In this document: positions 35,910 to 44,575 of the stretch, one piece after another | Layout: every line of letters starts with the position of its first letter | How positions within the stretch are numbered: the stretch's first letter is position 1 | From: an uncultured bacterium | GTDB lineage: Bacteria > Cyanobacteriota > Vampirovibrionia > Gastranaerophilales > Gastranaerophilaceae | Assembly: GCA_949284985.1 (NCBI GenBank) | Contig: CASDWY010000001.1 | Span: forward strand, 1 to 64,000 | Length of the DNA: 64,000 nucleotides | Direction of reading: 5' to 3' | Notes under the pieces: model-generated | The model's input: only the letters and a program-made list of their open reading frames with translations | Database searches by the model: none | Told to the model about the DNA's origin: nothing | Position numbers and translations under genes: made by a program

Positions 35910-36040
35910 TCGCTCCTATTGTAAAATCTATTAAACTCAGTTTAACAAATAAATTACAAAAAAATATTAGCCAAGCAGGCTACCCTAGATAACAAACTAC
36001 TACCTCTAAAAAATTAGGGCAAAGTACCTCTTCACAAAAT

Positions 36041-38059
36041 TTATTTAACTATTTTAGAAAAATCAGCAATAAGTTCATTTTTTTGCTTTATTTGGCCTAA
36101 AAGATTTATTCTATTTGTTTTAACATTTTCATCTTTATCCATAACCAAAACATCTGCAAAAAACTTATCAATCTGTCCTGTAATCGACATTAATTCTTTA
36201 GCCAAAACAGTATAATCATTAGAGTTTACCGTCAAAAAAGCATTATACAAAGCTTTTTCAGCATCAACTTTAAATAATTCAGGTTTTACCTCCCCTATCT
36301 CATTATCTTTAATAATTCTAATAATTCTATTTGCCGCCTCATGAAACTTTCCATAATCATCAGACTTAACCATCTTAGATACAAGTTTCAAACGTTTTAC
36401 AAAATCACTTAAATTACCAAGAACTTTTTTGCCAGAGATGCAAGCTTCAAGGACATCATGCCTATATTCTCCTGTATAAAGTATAGTCAAACGTTGTACA
36501 AAAAAGTCTTCGATATCAGCCACAAGTGCATTAACATCATCTGCTTTTTTAGGGAGCAGTGATAAACTATGTCTTATAAGTTTTGATAAATCAATGTTCA
36601 ACTCATTTGCAATAACTGTTTTTAAAATCCCAAGTACCGCTCTCCTTACACCCAAAGGATCAGCTGAACCTGTAGGTTTTCTACCATCTAAGAATACTGC
36701 ACAAATTGTATCAATCTTATCAGCAATACCAACAACCTGTCCTTCTATAGACGATGCAAGTTCTCCATCAGTACTAAGCGGATAATAATGCTCTGTTATC
36801 CCTTTTGCAACACAAGGCTTTTCGCCACTTATCAAAGCATAATCTCCACCGATAAACCCTTGCAACTCTGTAAACTCAAATACAAGTTTTGTAACAAGGT
36901 CACACTTGCAAAGCTTAGCTGTTCTCAATATATCAACACTTTCAACTCCAAGTTCTTCAGCAATATATTTAGAAAGCTTTTCAATACGAACAGTTTTGTC
37001 ATACATTGTTCCCATTCCCTTTTGGAATGTAACCCCCTTAAGCTCTTCTTCTTTATCCGAAAGTGGAGTTTTCGTGTCTTGTTCAAAAAAGAATAATCCA
37101 TCTTCAAGTCTTGCAACAACAACTCTTTCATTACCTGCTTTTATATTATCAAATTCATCACCAATATAATTTGTCATTGTAATAAACTTATTAATAAGCT
37201 TTCCATCCTTATACATCGGAAAGTATCTTTGATGAGAAGCCATAACAGTAACATTAACCTTTTCAGGAATATTTAAATATTTTTTATCAAAGCTACAAAT
37301 AGCTGGAACCGGCCACTCCGTAAGATTTGAAACTTCATCAACCAAAGCCTCATCCAAAACAACATCTGCACCAATACTCTTAGCAGCATTTTTTGCCAAT
37401 TGAACAATAATATCACGACGTTCTTTTGGACAAGCATATACATTGTTCTCTTTGAGTGCTGAAACATACTCATCCGCTGATTTTATTTCAACATGATCTG
37501 ATTTAAATCTGTGACCACGAGAATACCTCGAGGATTTTACTCCTGCAACCTCTACAGGAAGTTCTTCATTATCTAATAAAGAAACAACCCAACGAATCGG
37601 ACGTTGAAACTTTACATCTAAATCTGCCCAACGCATAAAATGAGACCCTTGAAGCTTTAAAACCATAGCTTCAACATTCTCACTCAAAATATCACTTGTT
37701 AACTTACCCTTTTGCTCAATCTTGGCAAAAACATAATTATCCTCAACATACAATTTTGAAACATCAACACCATTTTTCTTTGCAAATCCAATTCCTGCAG
37801 GCGTAAGCTTTTTACTTTCATCATAAGCAATATTAGCAATAGGACCCTTTATTATTTTTTCTACATCAGCTTGCTTTTGCGGCAAACCACTTATCTTCAA
37901 AGCCAAACGCCTTGGCGTCGCATATGTCTCTATATTCTCATATCCAATTTGGTTATCCTGCAACAATTTTTCAAAACTTCTTTTTAACTGTTCTTGCGCC
38001 GCAGGAATAAACTTGTATGGTAATTCTTCAGTTCCGATTTCTAATAAATATTTGCTCAT
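36041..38059 (-). CDS. glyS: Glycyl-tRNA synthetase beta subunit
   Basis: 672 residues, the usual length of the beta subunit of the heterotetrameric bacterial enzyme; starts MSKYLLEIGTEELP. The HD-like and B3/B4-type core regions and the C-terminal DALR-like helical domain (EDFFVQRL) follow. The alpha subunit (glyQ), which holds the catalytic site, is not in this window, consistent with the unlinked genes I expect in cyanobacteria. Confidence 0.95.
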   Translation of the reverse strand: MSKYLLEIGTEELPYKFIPAAQEQLKRSFEKLLQDNQIGYENIETYATPRRLALKISGLPQKQADVEKIIKGPIANIAYDESKKLTPAGIGFAKKNGVDVSKLYVEDNYVFAKIEQKGKLTSDILSENVEAMVLKLQGSHFMRWADLDVKFQRPIRWVVSLLDNEELPVEVAGVKSSRYSRGHRFKSDHVEIKSADEYVSALKENNVYACPKERRDIIVQLAKNAAKSIGADVVLDEALVDEVSNLTEWPVPAICSFDKKYLNIPEKVNVTVMASHQRYFPMYKDGKLINKFITMTNYIGDEFDNIKAGNERVVVARLEDGLFFFEQDTKTPLSDKEEELKGVTFQKGMGTMYDKTVRIEKLSKYIAEELGVESVDILRTAKLCKCDLVTKLVFEFTELQGFIGGDYALISGEKPCVAKGITEHYYPLSTDGELASSIEGQVVGIADKIDTICAVFLDGRKPTGSADPLGVRRAVLGILKTVIANELNIDLSKLIRHSLSLLPKKADDVNALVADIEDFFVQRLTILYTGEYRHDVLEACISGKKVLGNLSDFVKRLKLVSKMVKSDDYGKFHEAANRIIRIIKDNEIGEVKPELFKVDAEKALYNAFLTVNSNDYTVLAKELMSITGQIDKFFADVLVMDKDENVKTNRINLLGQIKQKNELIADFSKIVK

Positions 38060-38132
38060 TTTTTCTCTCGCTATTCTAATTAGTAAATATATTATATAAA
38101 GAAAATGAAAAACGGCAAAGCTAAACTAAAAA

Positions 38133-38840
38133 TTACCACTCATTACTAACATCCCTATATTTATAATCCATATTTCCATGCTTTAACACCCAAGCGTAAC
38201 AATTCATACCATCGTAAATGCCTCGATCTTTACCCAAAACTATATTACACCGAGCCTTAAAAAGATTGTTATAAACACTAGGTGCAAACGCTAAACCAAC
38301 CTTATTATCCAACGGGATCTAAAAAACATCATATCCAAGCCTATTTGGTCCTTTTTTCCCATTTGTATCCACAACAACTGTTCTTTCATACCCAGTAGAC
38401 AAACGAGTTAAGTGAACAATAATCATACCATTCTCTAACACCATAGCGTTATGATAATTATGCGTATTTGGTCCATTAGCAGTTGCACACTTCCCTGTTA
38501 AAGACTTAAAATAAATATGTCCCGTTCCGTTACAATCGTGACCATAATTTACACATGGGAATTTCTTCGATTCAGGACAATCATGTGCAACCTTTAAATA
38601 CGGTTTAATTTTATCCTTTATGGTAGTTTCACCAAGCTCCCACGTGTCAATCGGACCATTTTCGTATATTGCCATCTTAAAAGCCTGACTCAAAATCGAA
38701 TATGCAGTCTTAAACGCTGTTACTTGAACATGATCTTCATATTTTCTCATCAAAGTCGGCACGCTCAACACCGCAACAATACCAATAATTATTAACGTAA
38801 TAAGTATTTCCGCCAAGGTAAAACCTTTATTGTTTTGCAT
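38133..38840 (-). pseudogene. Type IV pilin-like gene interrupted by an in-frame amber codon
   Basis: The first 173 codons encode a typical prepilin: MQNNKG|FTLAEILITLIIIGIVAVL (cleavage after Gly, Glu+5), a soluble domain with cysteines, and the clade's DTNGKKGPNRLGYDVF. The frame then meets TAG (38319-38321) and continues without another stop for 61 codons (IPLDNKVGLAFAPSVYNNLF..., ...YDGMNCYAWVLKHGNMDY...) to TAA at 38133-38135. The downstream part has the Cys-x-x-Trp and NMDY ending seen at the C-terminus of such pilins, and the total (about 234 residues) is a normal length. So one base change, for example CAG or AAG to TAG, has truncated it, or readthrough occurs. A strong promoter lies upstream. 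Confidence 0.75.
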
Positions 38841-38862
38841 AATAACCTCATTTCAACAATAT

Positions 38863-38911
38863 TTACACCATTATAATAGTATAGAATACACTATGTCAAT
38901 ACTATAAAATT
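38863..38911 (-). promoter_or_regulatory. Strong promoter of the interrupted pilin with overlapping repeats
   Basis: TTGACA (38899-38894, - strand), 18-nt spacer, TATAAT (38875-38870): the closest match to a sigma-70 consensus in the window. It contains repeated ATAGTAT/ATAGTGT/ATACTAT elements, with an ATAGT-N9-ACTAT dyad between -35 and -10. The adjacent divergent XRE regulator is the natural candidate to bind it. Confidence 0.65.
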
Positions 38912-38916
38912 ATTAA

Positions 38917-39132
38917 ATGATATTATATACTGACGTGCTTAAAAAAATTGGCAAAAATATTAGAATTGAGAGAATACGACATGGTTGGTCTCAAGAACAA
39001 TTCGCAGAAATTGCAAACGTTCATACAAACTACATAGGAAAAATTGAACGCGGCGAACAAAACCTCACACTAAAATCCCTGGTTTCACTCATAAACATCC
39101 TAGAAATTCCCATAGCGGAGATATTAAAATAA
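38917..39132 (+). CDS. XRE-family HTH regulator
   Basis: 71 residues, essentially one helix-turn-helix of the Cro/C1 type: GKNIRIERIRHGWSQEQFAEIANVHTNYIGKIERGEQNLTLKSLVSLINIL in pieces. It is divergent from the interrupted pilin with about 75 bp between them. There is no clear ribosome site, and the transcript may be nearly leaderless. The likely job is control of the neighbouring pilin promoter. Confidence 0.88.
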   Translation: MILYTDVLKKIGKNIRIERIRHGWSQEQFAEIANVHTNYIGKIERGEQNLTLKSLVSLINILEIPIAEILK

Positions 39133-39403
39133 CAGCCGACAAGAGTTGTTTTTATAAACATCCAAATAATTTAAATGTTAAGGAAAATTTACATAACGCA
39201 CCAAATCAGCCTGCTAAAAAGGCTTAAAGACCCCTGCACCACCATTGTATATATCACTACTTTATATAAACAACATAGATAAAACAAGCAAAAAAACCAT
39301 GCAAATGCACTATTCGTAAAGAAAAATGCTTGTCAAAGTTTTTTTAGCATGTACGATATATTAACGGCGTGTTGTAACCACGCCTCAGAAAAGGAAAAAA
39401 CAC
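39133..39403 (+). promoter_or_regulatory. infA leader: Promoter and leader region of the infA-rpsI operon
   Basis: This 271-nt gap has no gene. A possible promoter (TTGTCA at ~39332, TACGAT 16 nt on, or TATATT) precedes a leader with the hairpin GGCGTG-TTGTAAC-CACGCC (~39366-39384). AAAGGAA lies before infA. A weak AGCCT/AGGCT hairpin near 39206-39225 could end the XRE transcript. Confidence 0.4.
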
Positions 39404-39619
39404 ATGTCAAAAGATGTAATTGAATTTGAAGGAACAATACTAGAATCAATGCCAAATGCAATGTTCAGAGTTGAACTTGAAAATGGACACGAAATTTTAG
39501 CTCACATTTCCGGAAAAATTAGAAAAAACTTTATAAGAATTCTGCCTGGCGACAAAGTAAAAGTCGAAATGACCCCATACGACTTAACCAGAGGAAGAAT
39601 TACATACAGACTTAAGTAA
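39404..39619 (+). CDS. infA: Translation initiation factor IF-1
   Basis: 71 residues, an OB-fold protein. It starts [46 protein letters not shown] in pieces, the standard sequence. First gene of the ribosomal operon, 27 nt before rpmJ. Confidence 0.98.
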   Translation: MSKDVIEFEGTILESMPNAMFRVELENGHEILAHISGKIRKNFIRILPGDKVKVEMTPYDLTRGRITYRLK

Positions 39620-39646
39620 ACACATTAAAACCGAAAGGACAAAATA

Positions 39647-39760
39647 ATGAAAGTTAGAGCATCAGTAAAACCAATTTGCAAAGACTGCCAAGTTATCAAA
39701 AGAAGAGGCAGAGTAACAGTAATTTGCAAACACCCTAAACATAAACAAAGACAAGGGTAA
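39647..39760 (+). CDS. rpmJ: Ribosomal protein L36
   Basis: 37 residues, [20 protein letters not shown]...[11 protein letters not shown], with the CxxC...C...H zinc ribbon of L36. GAAAGGAC lies 7-8 nt upstream. It is very short and easily missed; it sits between infA and rpsM as in most bacteria. Confidence 0.97.
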   Translation: MKVRASVKPICKDCQVIKRRGRVTVICKHPKHKQRQG

Positions 39761-39830
39761 AACAAATTTAACAATTCCTAAACAGGAAATCCAACAAAGA
39801 AAACAAACTACATAAAAAGGAGCAAAATAA

Positions 39831-40196
39831 ATGGCAAGATTAGCAGGGGTAGACTTACCTCGTAACAAAAGAATGATAATAGCCCTTACCTATATTTTTG
39901 GTATCGGCCCGACTCGTTCAGCAAAAATTCTCGCAGCTACAGGAATATCTCCTGACTTGAGAACAGACGACTTGACCGAAGACGACATTAAAAAACTCAG
40001 AGACGAACTTTCTAATTATGTAATAGAAGGTGACTTAAGAAGAGAAGAAGGTCTAAGCATAAAAAGACTTTCAGAAATTAACTCATATAGAGGCATGAGA
40101 CACAGAAGAAAACTTCCATGCCGTGGTCAAAGAACTAAAACAAACGCAAAAACAAGACGCGGCAAAAGTTCTGGTCCTATTAGTAAAAAGAAATAG
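39831..40196 (+). CDS. rpsM: Ribosomal protein S13
   Basis: 121 residues: [26 protein letters not shown]... and the C-terminal [24 protein letters not shown]-type tail (here [12 protein letters not shown]). Small-subunit head protein. It ends with TAG. Confidence 0.98.
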   Translation: MARLAGVDLPRNKRMIIALTYIFGIGPTRSAKILAATGISPDLRTDDLTEDDIKKLRDELSNYVIEGDLRREEGLSIKRLSEINSYRGMRHRRKLPCRGQRTKTNAKTRRGKSSGPISKKK

Positions 40197-40229
40197 TTAT
40201 AAAGATTTAAAAATAAAAAGGAAATAAAA

Positions 40230-40616
40230 ATGGCAAGACCGACAAAAACTAAGAAAAAAGAAAAAAAGAACGTATTGCAGGGTATAGTACACATTCAATC
40301 TACATTCAACAATACGATCGTAACTTCTACAGATCCCCAAGGTAACTCAGTTGCATGGGCATCAGCAGGTGCTTGCGGATTTAAAGGTGCAAGAAAAGGT
40401 ACACCATTCGCAGCACAATCAGCAGCAGAACTTGTTGCTAAAAAATCAATGGATCAAGGTATGAAAAAAGTTGAAGTTTATATCAAAGGTCCCGGCTCAG
40501 GTCGTGAAACAGCTATCCGAGCTATCCAAGCTGCTGGTTTGGAAATCACATTGATCAAGGACGTTACACCTATTCCTCACAATGGATGCCGTCCGCCGAA
40601 AAAACGTAGAGTATAA
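40230..40616 (+). CDS. rpsK: Ribosomal protein S11
   Basis: 128 residues with [15 protein letters not shown], the [12 protein letters not shown] segment and the C-terminal [24 protein letters not shown] precedes the ATG. Confidence 0.98.
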   Translation: MARPTKTKKKEKKNVLQGIVHIQSTFNNTIVTSTDPQGNSVAWASAGACGFKGARKGTPFAAQSAAELVAKKSMDQGMKKVEVYIKGPGSGRETAIRAIQAAGLEITLIKDVTPIPHNGCRPPKKRRV

Positions 40617-40633
40617 TAAAAAGGAGCTGAAAA

Positions 40634-41236
40634 GTGGCTAGATATACAGGACCTTCAAATAAATTATTCCGCAATTACGGAGTAAAAGATTTATCTAACA
40701 GAAAGCTCGTTTCTTCAATGAGACAAAGTGCTTCAGGTCAGCACGGTGCAGCAAGAAAAAAGCTTTCTGAATATGCTCTTCACTTAAATGAAAAGCAAAA
40801 AATAAGAATGACTTATTTGGTTAGCGAAAAGCAATTTGCCAAATATTACCATAACGCAGCAAGAAAAAAAGGTGTTACAGGTACAATTTTGTTACAAATG
40901 CTTGAATCAAGACTTGATAATATTATTTTTAGAGCAGGCTTTGCTAACAGCCGTAAGCAATCCAGACAAATTGTTAATCACGGACACGTTCTTGTTAACG
41001 GAAAAAGAGTTGACATTCCATCTTATCTGGTAAAAGCAGGCGATGTTATAGCAATTAAAGCGTCCAGCGCTTCATTTATAAATTCAATCATTGAAGGAAT
41101 TGACTCAGTTAGTGCTCCTGCGTGGATGACAGCAGATAAAGCAGCTTTAAAAGTTACTTTTGACAGAATTCCGCAAAGGGACGAACTAGATCCTGACTTC
41201 AAGGAACATCTTGTAATTGAGTATTACTCTAAGTAA
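40634..41236 (+). CDS. rpsD: Ribosomal protein S4
   Basis: 200 residues, starting with GTG (AAGGAG 8 nt upstream). MARYTGPSNKLFRNYG... lacks the N-terminal zinc cysteines (C- form). The S4 RNA-binding domain RLDNIIFRAGFANSRKQSRQIVNHGHVLVNG is complete in pieces. It binds 16S rRNA and often represses its own operon. Confidence 0.97.
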   Translation: MARYTGPSNKLFRNYGVKDLSNRKLVSSMRQSASGQHGAARKKLSEYALHLNEKQKIRMTYLVSEKQFAKYYHNAARKKGVTGTILLQMLESRLDNIIFRAGFANSRKQSRQIVNHGHVLVNGKRVDIPSYLVKAGDVIAIKASSASFINSIIEGIDSVSAPAWMTADKAALKVTFDRIPQRDELDPDFKEHLVIEYYSK

Positions 41237-41256
41237 TTAACCGGGAGAATAAAATA

Positions 41257-42243
41257 ATGGAATTAAAAATTAAATGCGTAAACACAACAACAAGTTCAGA
41301 TGGTTCACAATACGGAAAATTTGTTATTGAGCCGCTTGAAAGAGGATTTGGTGCTACAATTGGAAACTCTTTAAGAAGAGTATTACTTTCAAGTCTTGAA
41401 GGCGCAGCTTGTACTGCTTTAAGAATTGAAGGTATCACACACGAATACACATCAATCCCTGGTATTGTTGAAGACGTAATTGATATTATGCTTAACCTCA
41501 AAGGTTTAGTTGTAAAGTGCGATTCTCCGGAACCGCAAAATATAAGATTAGATATAGACAGACCTGGTCCGGTTTTAGCATCTGATCTTCAATTACCATC
41601 CGGCGTTAAAGTTGTTAATCCGGACTGGTTAATTTGTACAGTAGCAGATGGTGGATCTATTCACGGGGATATTACAGTAGAAACCGGAAAAGGCTATATA
41701 GCTATCGATGTATTAAAGGAAAACAAAGGTAGCATGCCAATCGATGTTTTACCGATTGATGCAACCTTTATGCCTATCAAACGAGTAAGTTATAATGTTG
41801 AACCTACTCGTGTAGGTGACGTACTTGACTATGACAAATTAACTATTGAAATTTGGTCAAACGGAAGTATCGATGTAAACTATGCACTTTCTCAATCAGC
41901 AAACTTGCTTATTGAACATTTTATGCAAATTGCTGCAATTACAGGACAAATCAACTCTTCTACTCCAAAACTCAACTCAATGATTTTGGAAGATGAAGTT
42001 GAAGAAGCTGCAGAAGAATCTCAATCAAGCTTAACTATTGAAGATTTGGAATTATCAGTAAGGGCATATAATTGTTTAAAAAGAGCTTCCATTAATTCAA
42101 TGTCAGAACTTCTTAAAAAATCTGAACACGATTTACTAAACATCAAAAATTTTGGTAAAAAGTCATCAGATGAAGTTATTGAAAAACTTAAAATAGTAGG
42201 ATTGGATCTAGCTCCAAACCCTGAAGGCGTAGAAATTGAATAA
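41257..42243 (+). CDS. rpoA: RNA polymerase alpha subunit
   Basis: 328 residues: N-terminal dimerisation domain (GFGATIGNSLRRVLLSSLEGAA) and C-terminal helix-hairpin-helix domain (LELSVRAYNCLKRASINSMSELL...). These are the expected parts for assembly and UP-element/activator contact. 20 nt after rpsD. Confidence 0.98.
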   Translation: MELKIKCVNTTTSSDGSQYGKFVIEPLERGFGATIGNSLRRVLLSSLEGAACTALRIEGITHEYTSIPGIVEDVIDIMLNLKGLVVKCDSPEPQNIRLDIDRPGPVLASDLQLPSGVKVVNPDWLICTVADGGSIHGDITVETGKGYIAIDVLKENKGSMPIDVLPIDATFMPIKRVSYNVEPTRVGDVLDYDKLTIEIWSNGSIDVNYALSQSANLLIEHFMQIAAITGQINSSTPKLNSMILEDEVEEAAEESQSSLTIEDLELSVRAYNCLKRASINSMSELLKKSEHDLLNIKNFGKKSSDEVIEKLKIVGLDLAPNPEGVEIE

Positions 42244-42264
42244 TAATTTAAAAGGATAATAAAA

Positions 42265-42693
42265 ATGAGACACCAAACAAAAAAACATATGCTTGGAAAA
42301 GCTCAGGACCAAAGAAAAGCCCTTCTTCGTTCTTTGGCAACAGAGTTATTTCTTCATGGCGAAATAAAAACCACGATGGCAAGAGCAAAAGCACTTCGCC
42401 CTTATGCTGAAGATCTCATTTCTTTAGCAAAAAAAGGCGACTTACACTCACGCCGCCACGCAGCCAAATTTATCTTTGACAACAAAACCGGAAGACTTAT
42501 GAACTCCAAAACAAAAGAAGTTGTCACAGAAGCTAAAGATAACGAAAAAGTTATGGCTGAAACTGTTTTGAGAAAATTATTTGCAGAAATTGGCAAAAAA
42601 TATTCAAACAGACAAGGTGGATACACAAGAATTTTAAGAATGCCACCAAGACGCGGTGATGCGGCAGAAATGGCTTTAATTCAACTCGTGTAA
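42265..42693 (+). CDS. rplQ: Ribosomal protein L17
   Basis: 142 residues, MRHQTKKHMLGKAQDQRKALLRSLATELFLHGEIKTT in pieces, the standard L17. The C-terminal part (YTRILRMPPRRGDAAEMALIQLV) is complete. Confidence 0.97.
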   Translation: MRHQTKKHMLGKAQDQRKALLRSLATELFLHGEIKTTMARAKALRPYAEDLISLAKKGDLHSRRHAAKFIFDNKTGRLMNSKTKEVVTEAKDNEKVMAETVLRKLFAEIGKKYSNRQGGYTRILRMPPRRGDAAEMALIQLV

Positions 42694-42695
42694 TC

Positions 42696-43484
42696 GTGAA
42701 ACGATATAAACTTGAAATAGAATATATCGGTGCAAAATATAAGGGCAGCCAAAAACAGCCCAACGGAGTTGTAACAATCCAATCAGAAATTGAAACAGCT
42801 CTTAGAACATTGACAAAACAAAATACAAAAACAATATTTTCAGGACGTACAGATGCTGGTGTCAACGCTAGAGGACAAGTCCTTCATTTTGATTATGATG
42901 GAGTTTTTGTTGCTTCAAAATTCCTCAATTCTATGAACGGTCTACTTCCAAATAACATTAGCGTAAAAGATATAATAGAAGTTCCGCAAAATTTTCACGC
43001 ACAAAAAAGTGCAAAATGGAGATGGTACCAATATTCTATTATTAATAGAACCCAACGCTCAGCATTTGATAGCGATTCATTACTAGTTAAAAAACCGCTA
43101 TGTCTTGAAAACATAAATCTTGCCCTAAAATGTTTGGAAGGTGAACATGATTTTAGCGCTTTCAAAAATATGGGCACAGAAACACCTAGCAGTATTTGTA
43201 ATATTTTATATGCAGGAGCTGAAAAAGTAAATGATAAAATTATTATAAATATTGTTGGAACTCGGTTCTTATATAATATGGTAAGAACCATAGTCGGAAC
43301 CATTTTGATGATAGAGAAAGACAACCTAGACCCACAAAATATGAAAGTTATCTTAAACTCAAAAAACAGAAAAAATGCAGGTCCGACAATAAGTCCCAAC
43401 GCCTTAACTTTTATGAAAGTAGGTTATGACGATTGGAATGAAGACATAAAAAATAAAATAATAAACGGAGATAAAAGAATATGA
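42696..43484 (+). CDS. truA: tRNA pseudouridine synthase A
   Basis: 262 residues, GTG start 2 nt after rplQ. Catalytic Asp in [18 protein letters not shown] (RTDxGV). Modifies U38-40 of the tRNA anticodon stem. Its stop overlaps the rplM start by 4 nt (ATGA). Confidence 0.95.
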   Translation: MKRYKLEIEYIGAKYKGSQKQPNGVVTIQSEIETALRTLTKQNTKTIFSGRTDAGVNARGQVLHFDYDGVFVASKFLNSMNGLLPNNISVKDIIEVPQNFHAQKSAKWRWYQYSIINRTQRSAFDSDSLLVKKPLCLENINLALKCLEGEHDFSAFKNMGTETPSSICNILYAGAEKVNDKIIINIVGTRFLYNMVRTIVGTILMIEKDNLDPQNMKVILNSKNRKNAGPTISPNALTFMKVGYDDWNEDIKNKIINGDKRI

Positions 43485-43918
43485 AAACTTATTCAGCAAA
43501 ACCTCTCGAAGTTGAAAGAAAGTGGTACATAATCGACGCGACAGACATGCCGCTTGGTCGTCTTGCAACCGCTGCTGCAAACTTGCTTAGAGGTAAAACA
43601 AAACCTGAATACACTCCAAACGTTGATACCGGTGATTTTGTTATTGTTATCAACGCCGAAAAAGTGATTGTTACAGGTAAAAAGGAAACAGAAAAAATTT
43701 ACCGTCATCATACGGGATACCTTGGCGGATTAAAAGAAATCAGCTTTAAAGCATTGATGGAAAAAGACCCAAGACTAGCAATCGAGAAAGCTGTTAAAGG
43801 CATGCTGCCACATAACACTCTCGGTTCAGAACAATTTACTAAATTGAAAGTATACGCAGGTGCAGAGCATCCACATGCTGCTCAAAAACCTGTTGAATAC
43901 AAACCGGAGGTTAAATAA
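43481..43918 (+). CDS. rplM: Ribosomal protein L13
   Basis: 145 residues; [25 protein letters not shown] and the [13 protein letters not shown] segment are conserved. It overlaps truA by 4 nt and rpsI by 1 nt. Confidence 0.98.
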   Translation: MKTYSAKPLEVERKWYIIDATDMPLGRLATAAANLLRGKTKPEYTPNVDTGDFVIVINAEKVIVTGKKETEKIYRHHTGYLGGLKEISFKALMEKDPRLAIEKAVKGMLPHNTLGSEQFTKLKVYAGAEHPHAAQKPVEYKPEVK

Positions 43919-44313
43919 TGACTGATAAAGAAATTATGGCAACAGGAAGAAGAAAAACTTCTATAGCAGTTGTAAAACTCGTTAAAGGTAAAGGTAGAGT
44001 TTTCGTAAATGGCAAAACTCTTGCAAATTATATCGGCAACAGACCGACATTAGAGATGCTAATCTACAAACCGCTTGCTTTAACAGATAACCAAGAAAAC
44101 TATGACGTTAGAGTTAAAGCAATAGGTGGCGGAATTTCTTCTCAAGCAGGCGCTATTAAACATGCCATCTCTAGAGCATTACTAAAAGCAAATGAAGAAT
44201 ATAAATCTGTTCTCAAAGCTGAAGGTATGTTAACACGTGATCCACGAGTTAAAGAACGTAAAAAATACGGTAGAAAAAGAGCAAGAAAAAGATTCCAATT
44301 TTCAAAACGTTAA
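43918..44313 (+). CDS. rpsI: Ribosomal protein S9
   Basis: 131 residues; TGRRKTSIAVVKLVKGKGRVFVNGK at the start and the basic KYGRKRARKRFQFSKR tail that reaches the P-site tRNA. Last gene of the operon; a terminator follows. Confidence 0.98.
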   Translation: MTDKEIMATGRRKTSIAVVKLVKGKGRVFVNGKTLANYIGNRPTLEMLIYKPLALTDNQENYDVRVKAIGGGISSQAGAIKHAISRALLKANEEYKSVLKAEGMLTRDPRVKERKKYGRKRARKRFQFSKR

Positions 44314-44336
44314 TTTTTACAAAATATATTTACAAA

Positions 44337-44365
44337 AAAGGCTTGGAGATTTCAAGCCTTTTTAT
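44337..44365 (+). terminator. Terminator of the ribosomal operon
   Basis: 9-bp stem AAAGGCTTG/CAAGCCTTT (44337-44345 with 44353-44361) with a T-rich tail, 23 nt after rpsI. Confidence 0.85.
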
Positions 44366-44432
44366 TATTTTATACGCAGGCAGTATTTTAATCTATCAAC
44401 AGCATGTTGCTATATATTTACTATATAAATTA

Positions 44433-44467
44433 TTAACATTTTGTTACATTTTAATTAACCTTATTAT
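44433..44467 (+). promoter_or_regulatory. HLR1-like element and promoter of the 440-residue protein
   Basis: TTAACATT (44433-44440), TT, GTTACATT (44443-44450), then TTAATTAACC and a -10 TATTAT (44462-44467). The two octamers fit the HLR1 pattern with one mismatch and overlap the -35 position. Confidence 0.45.
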
Positions 44468-44472
44468 GACTG

Positions 44473-44523
44473 GCTTTTAAGGGGCTAAAAGCATGTCAGT
44501 GCATGCTTTTCAGGCAATTTTTT
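44473..44523 (+). promoter_or_regulatory. 5' leader with two mutually exclusive hairpins
   Basis: Hairpin A: GCTTTTA (44473-44479) with TAAAAGC (44486-44492). Hairpin B: AAAAGCATG (44487-44495) with CATGCTTTT (44502-44510). They share bases 44487-44492, so only one can form. A T-run (44518-44523) follows B by a few bases. It may be a switch, an attenuator or an RNA stability element. Confidence 0.45.
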
Positions 44524-44575
44524 ATATACATTCTATTTTATTTATATATAAAGTAAAAAAAGAGAGTATAGAGAA

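Noticed and set aside
38319-38321. Reassigned UAG codon in this genome
   Set aside because: UAG ends normal genes in the window (DUF1653 at 33562, rpsM at 40196), so the amber in the pilin is a local event.
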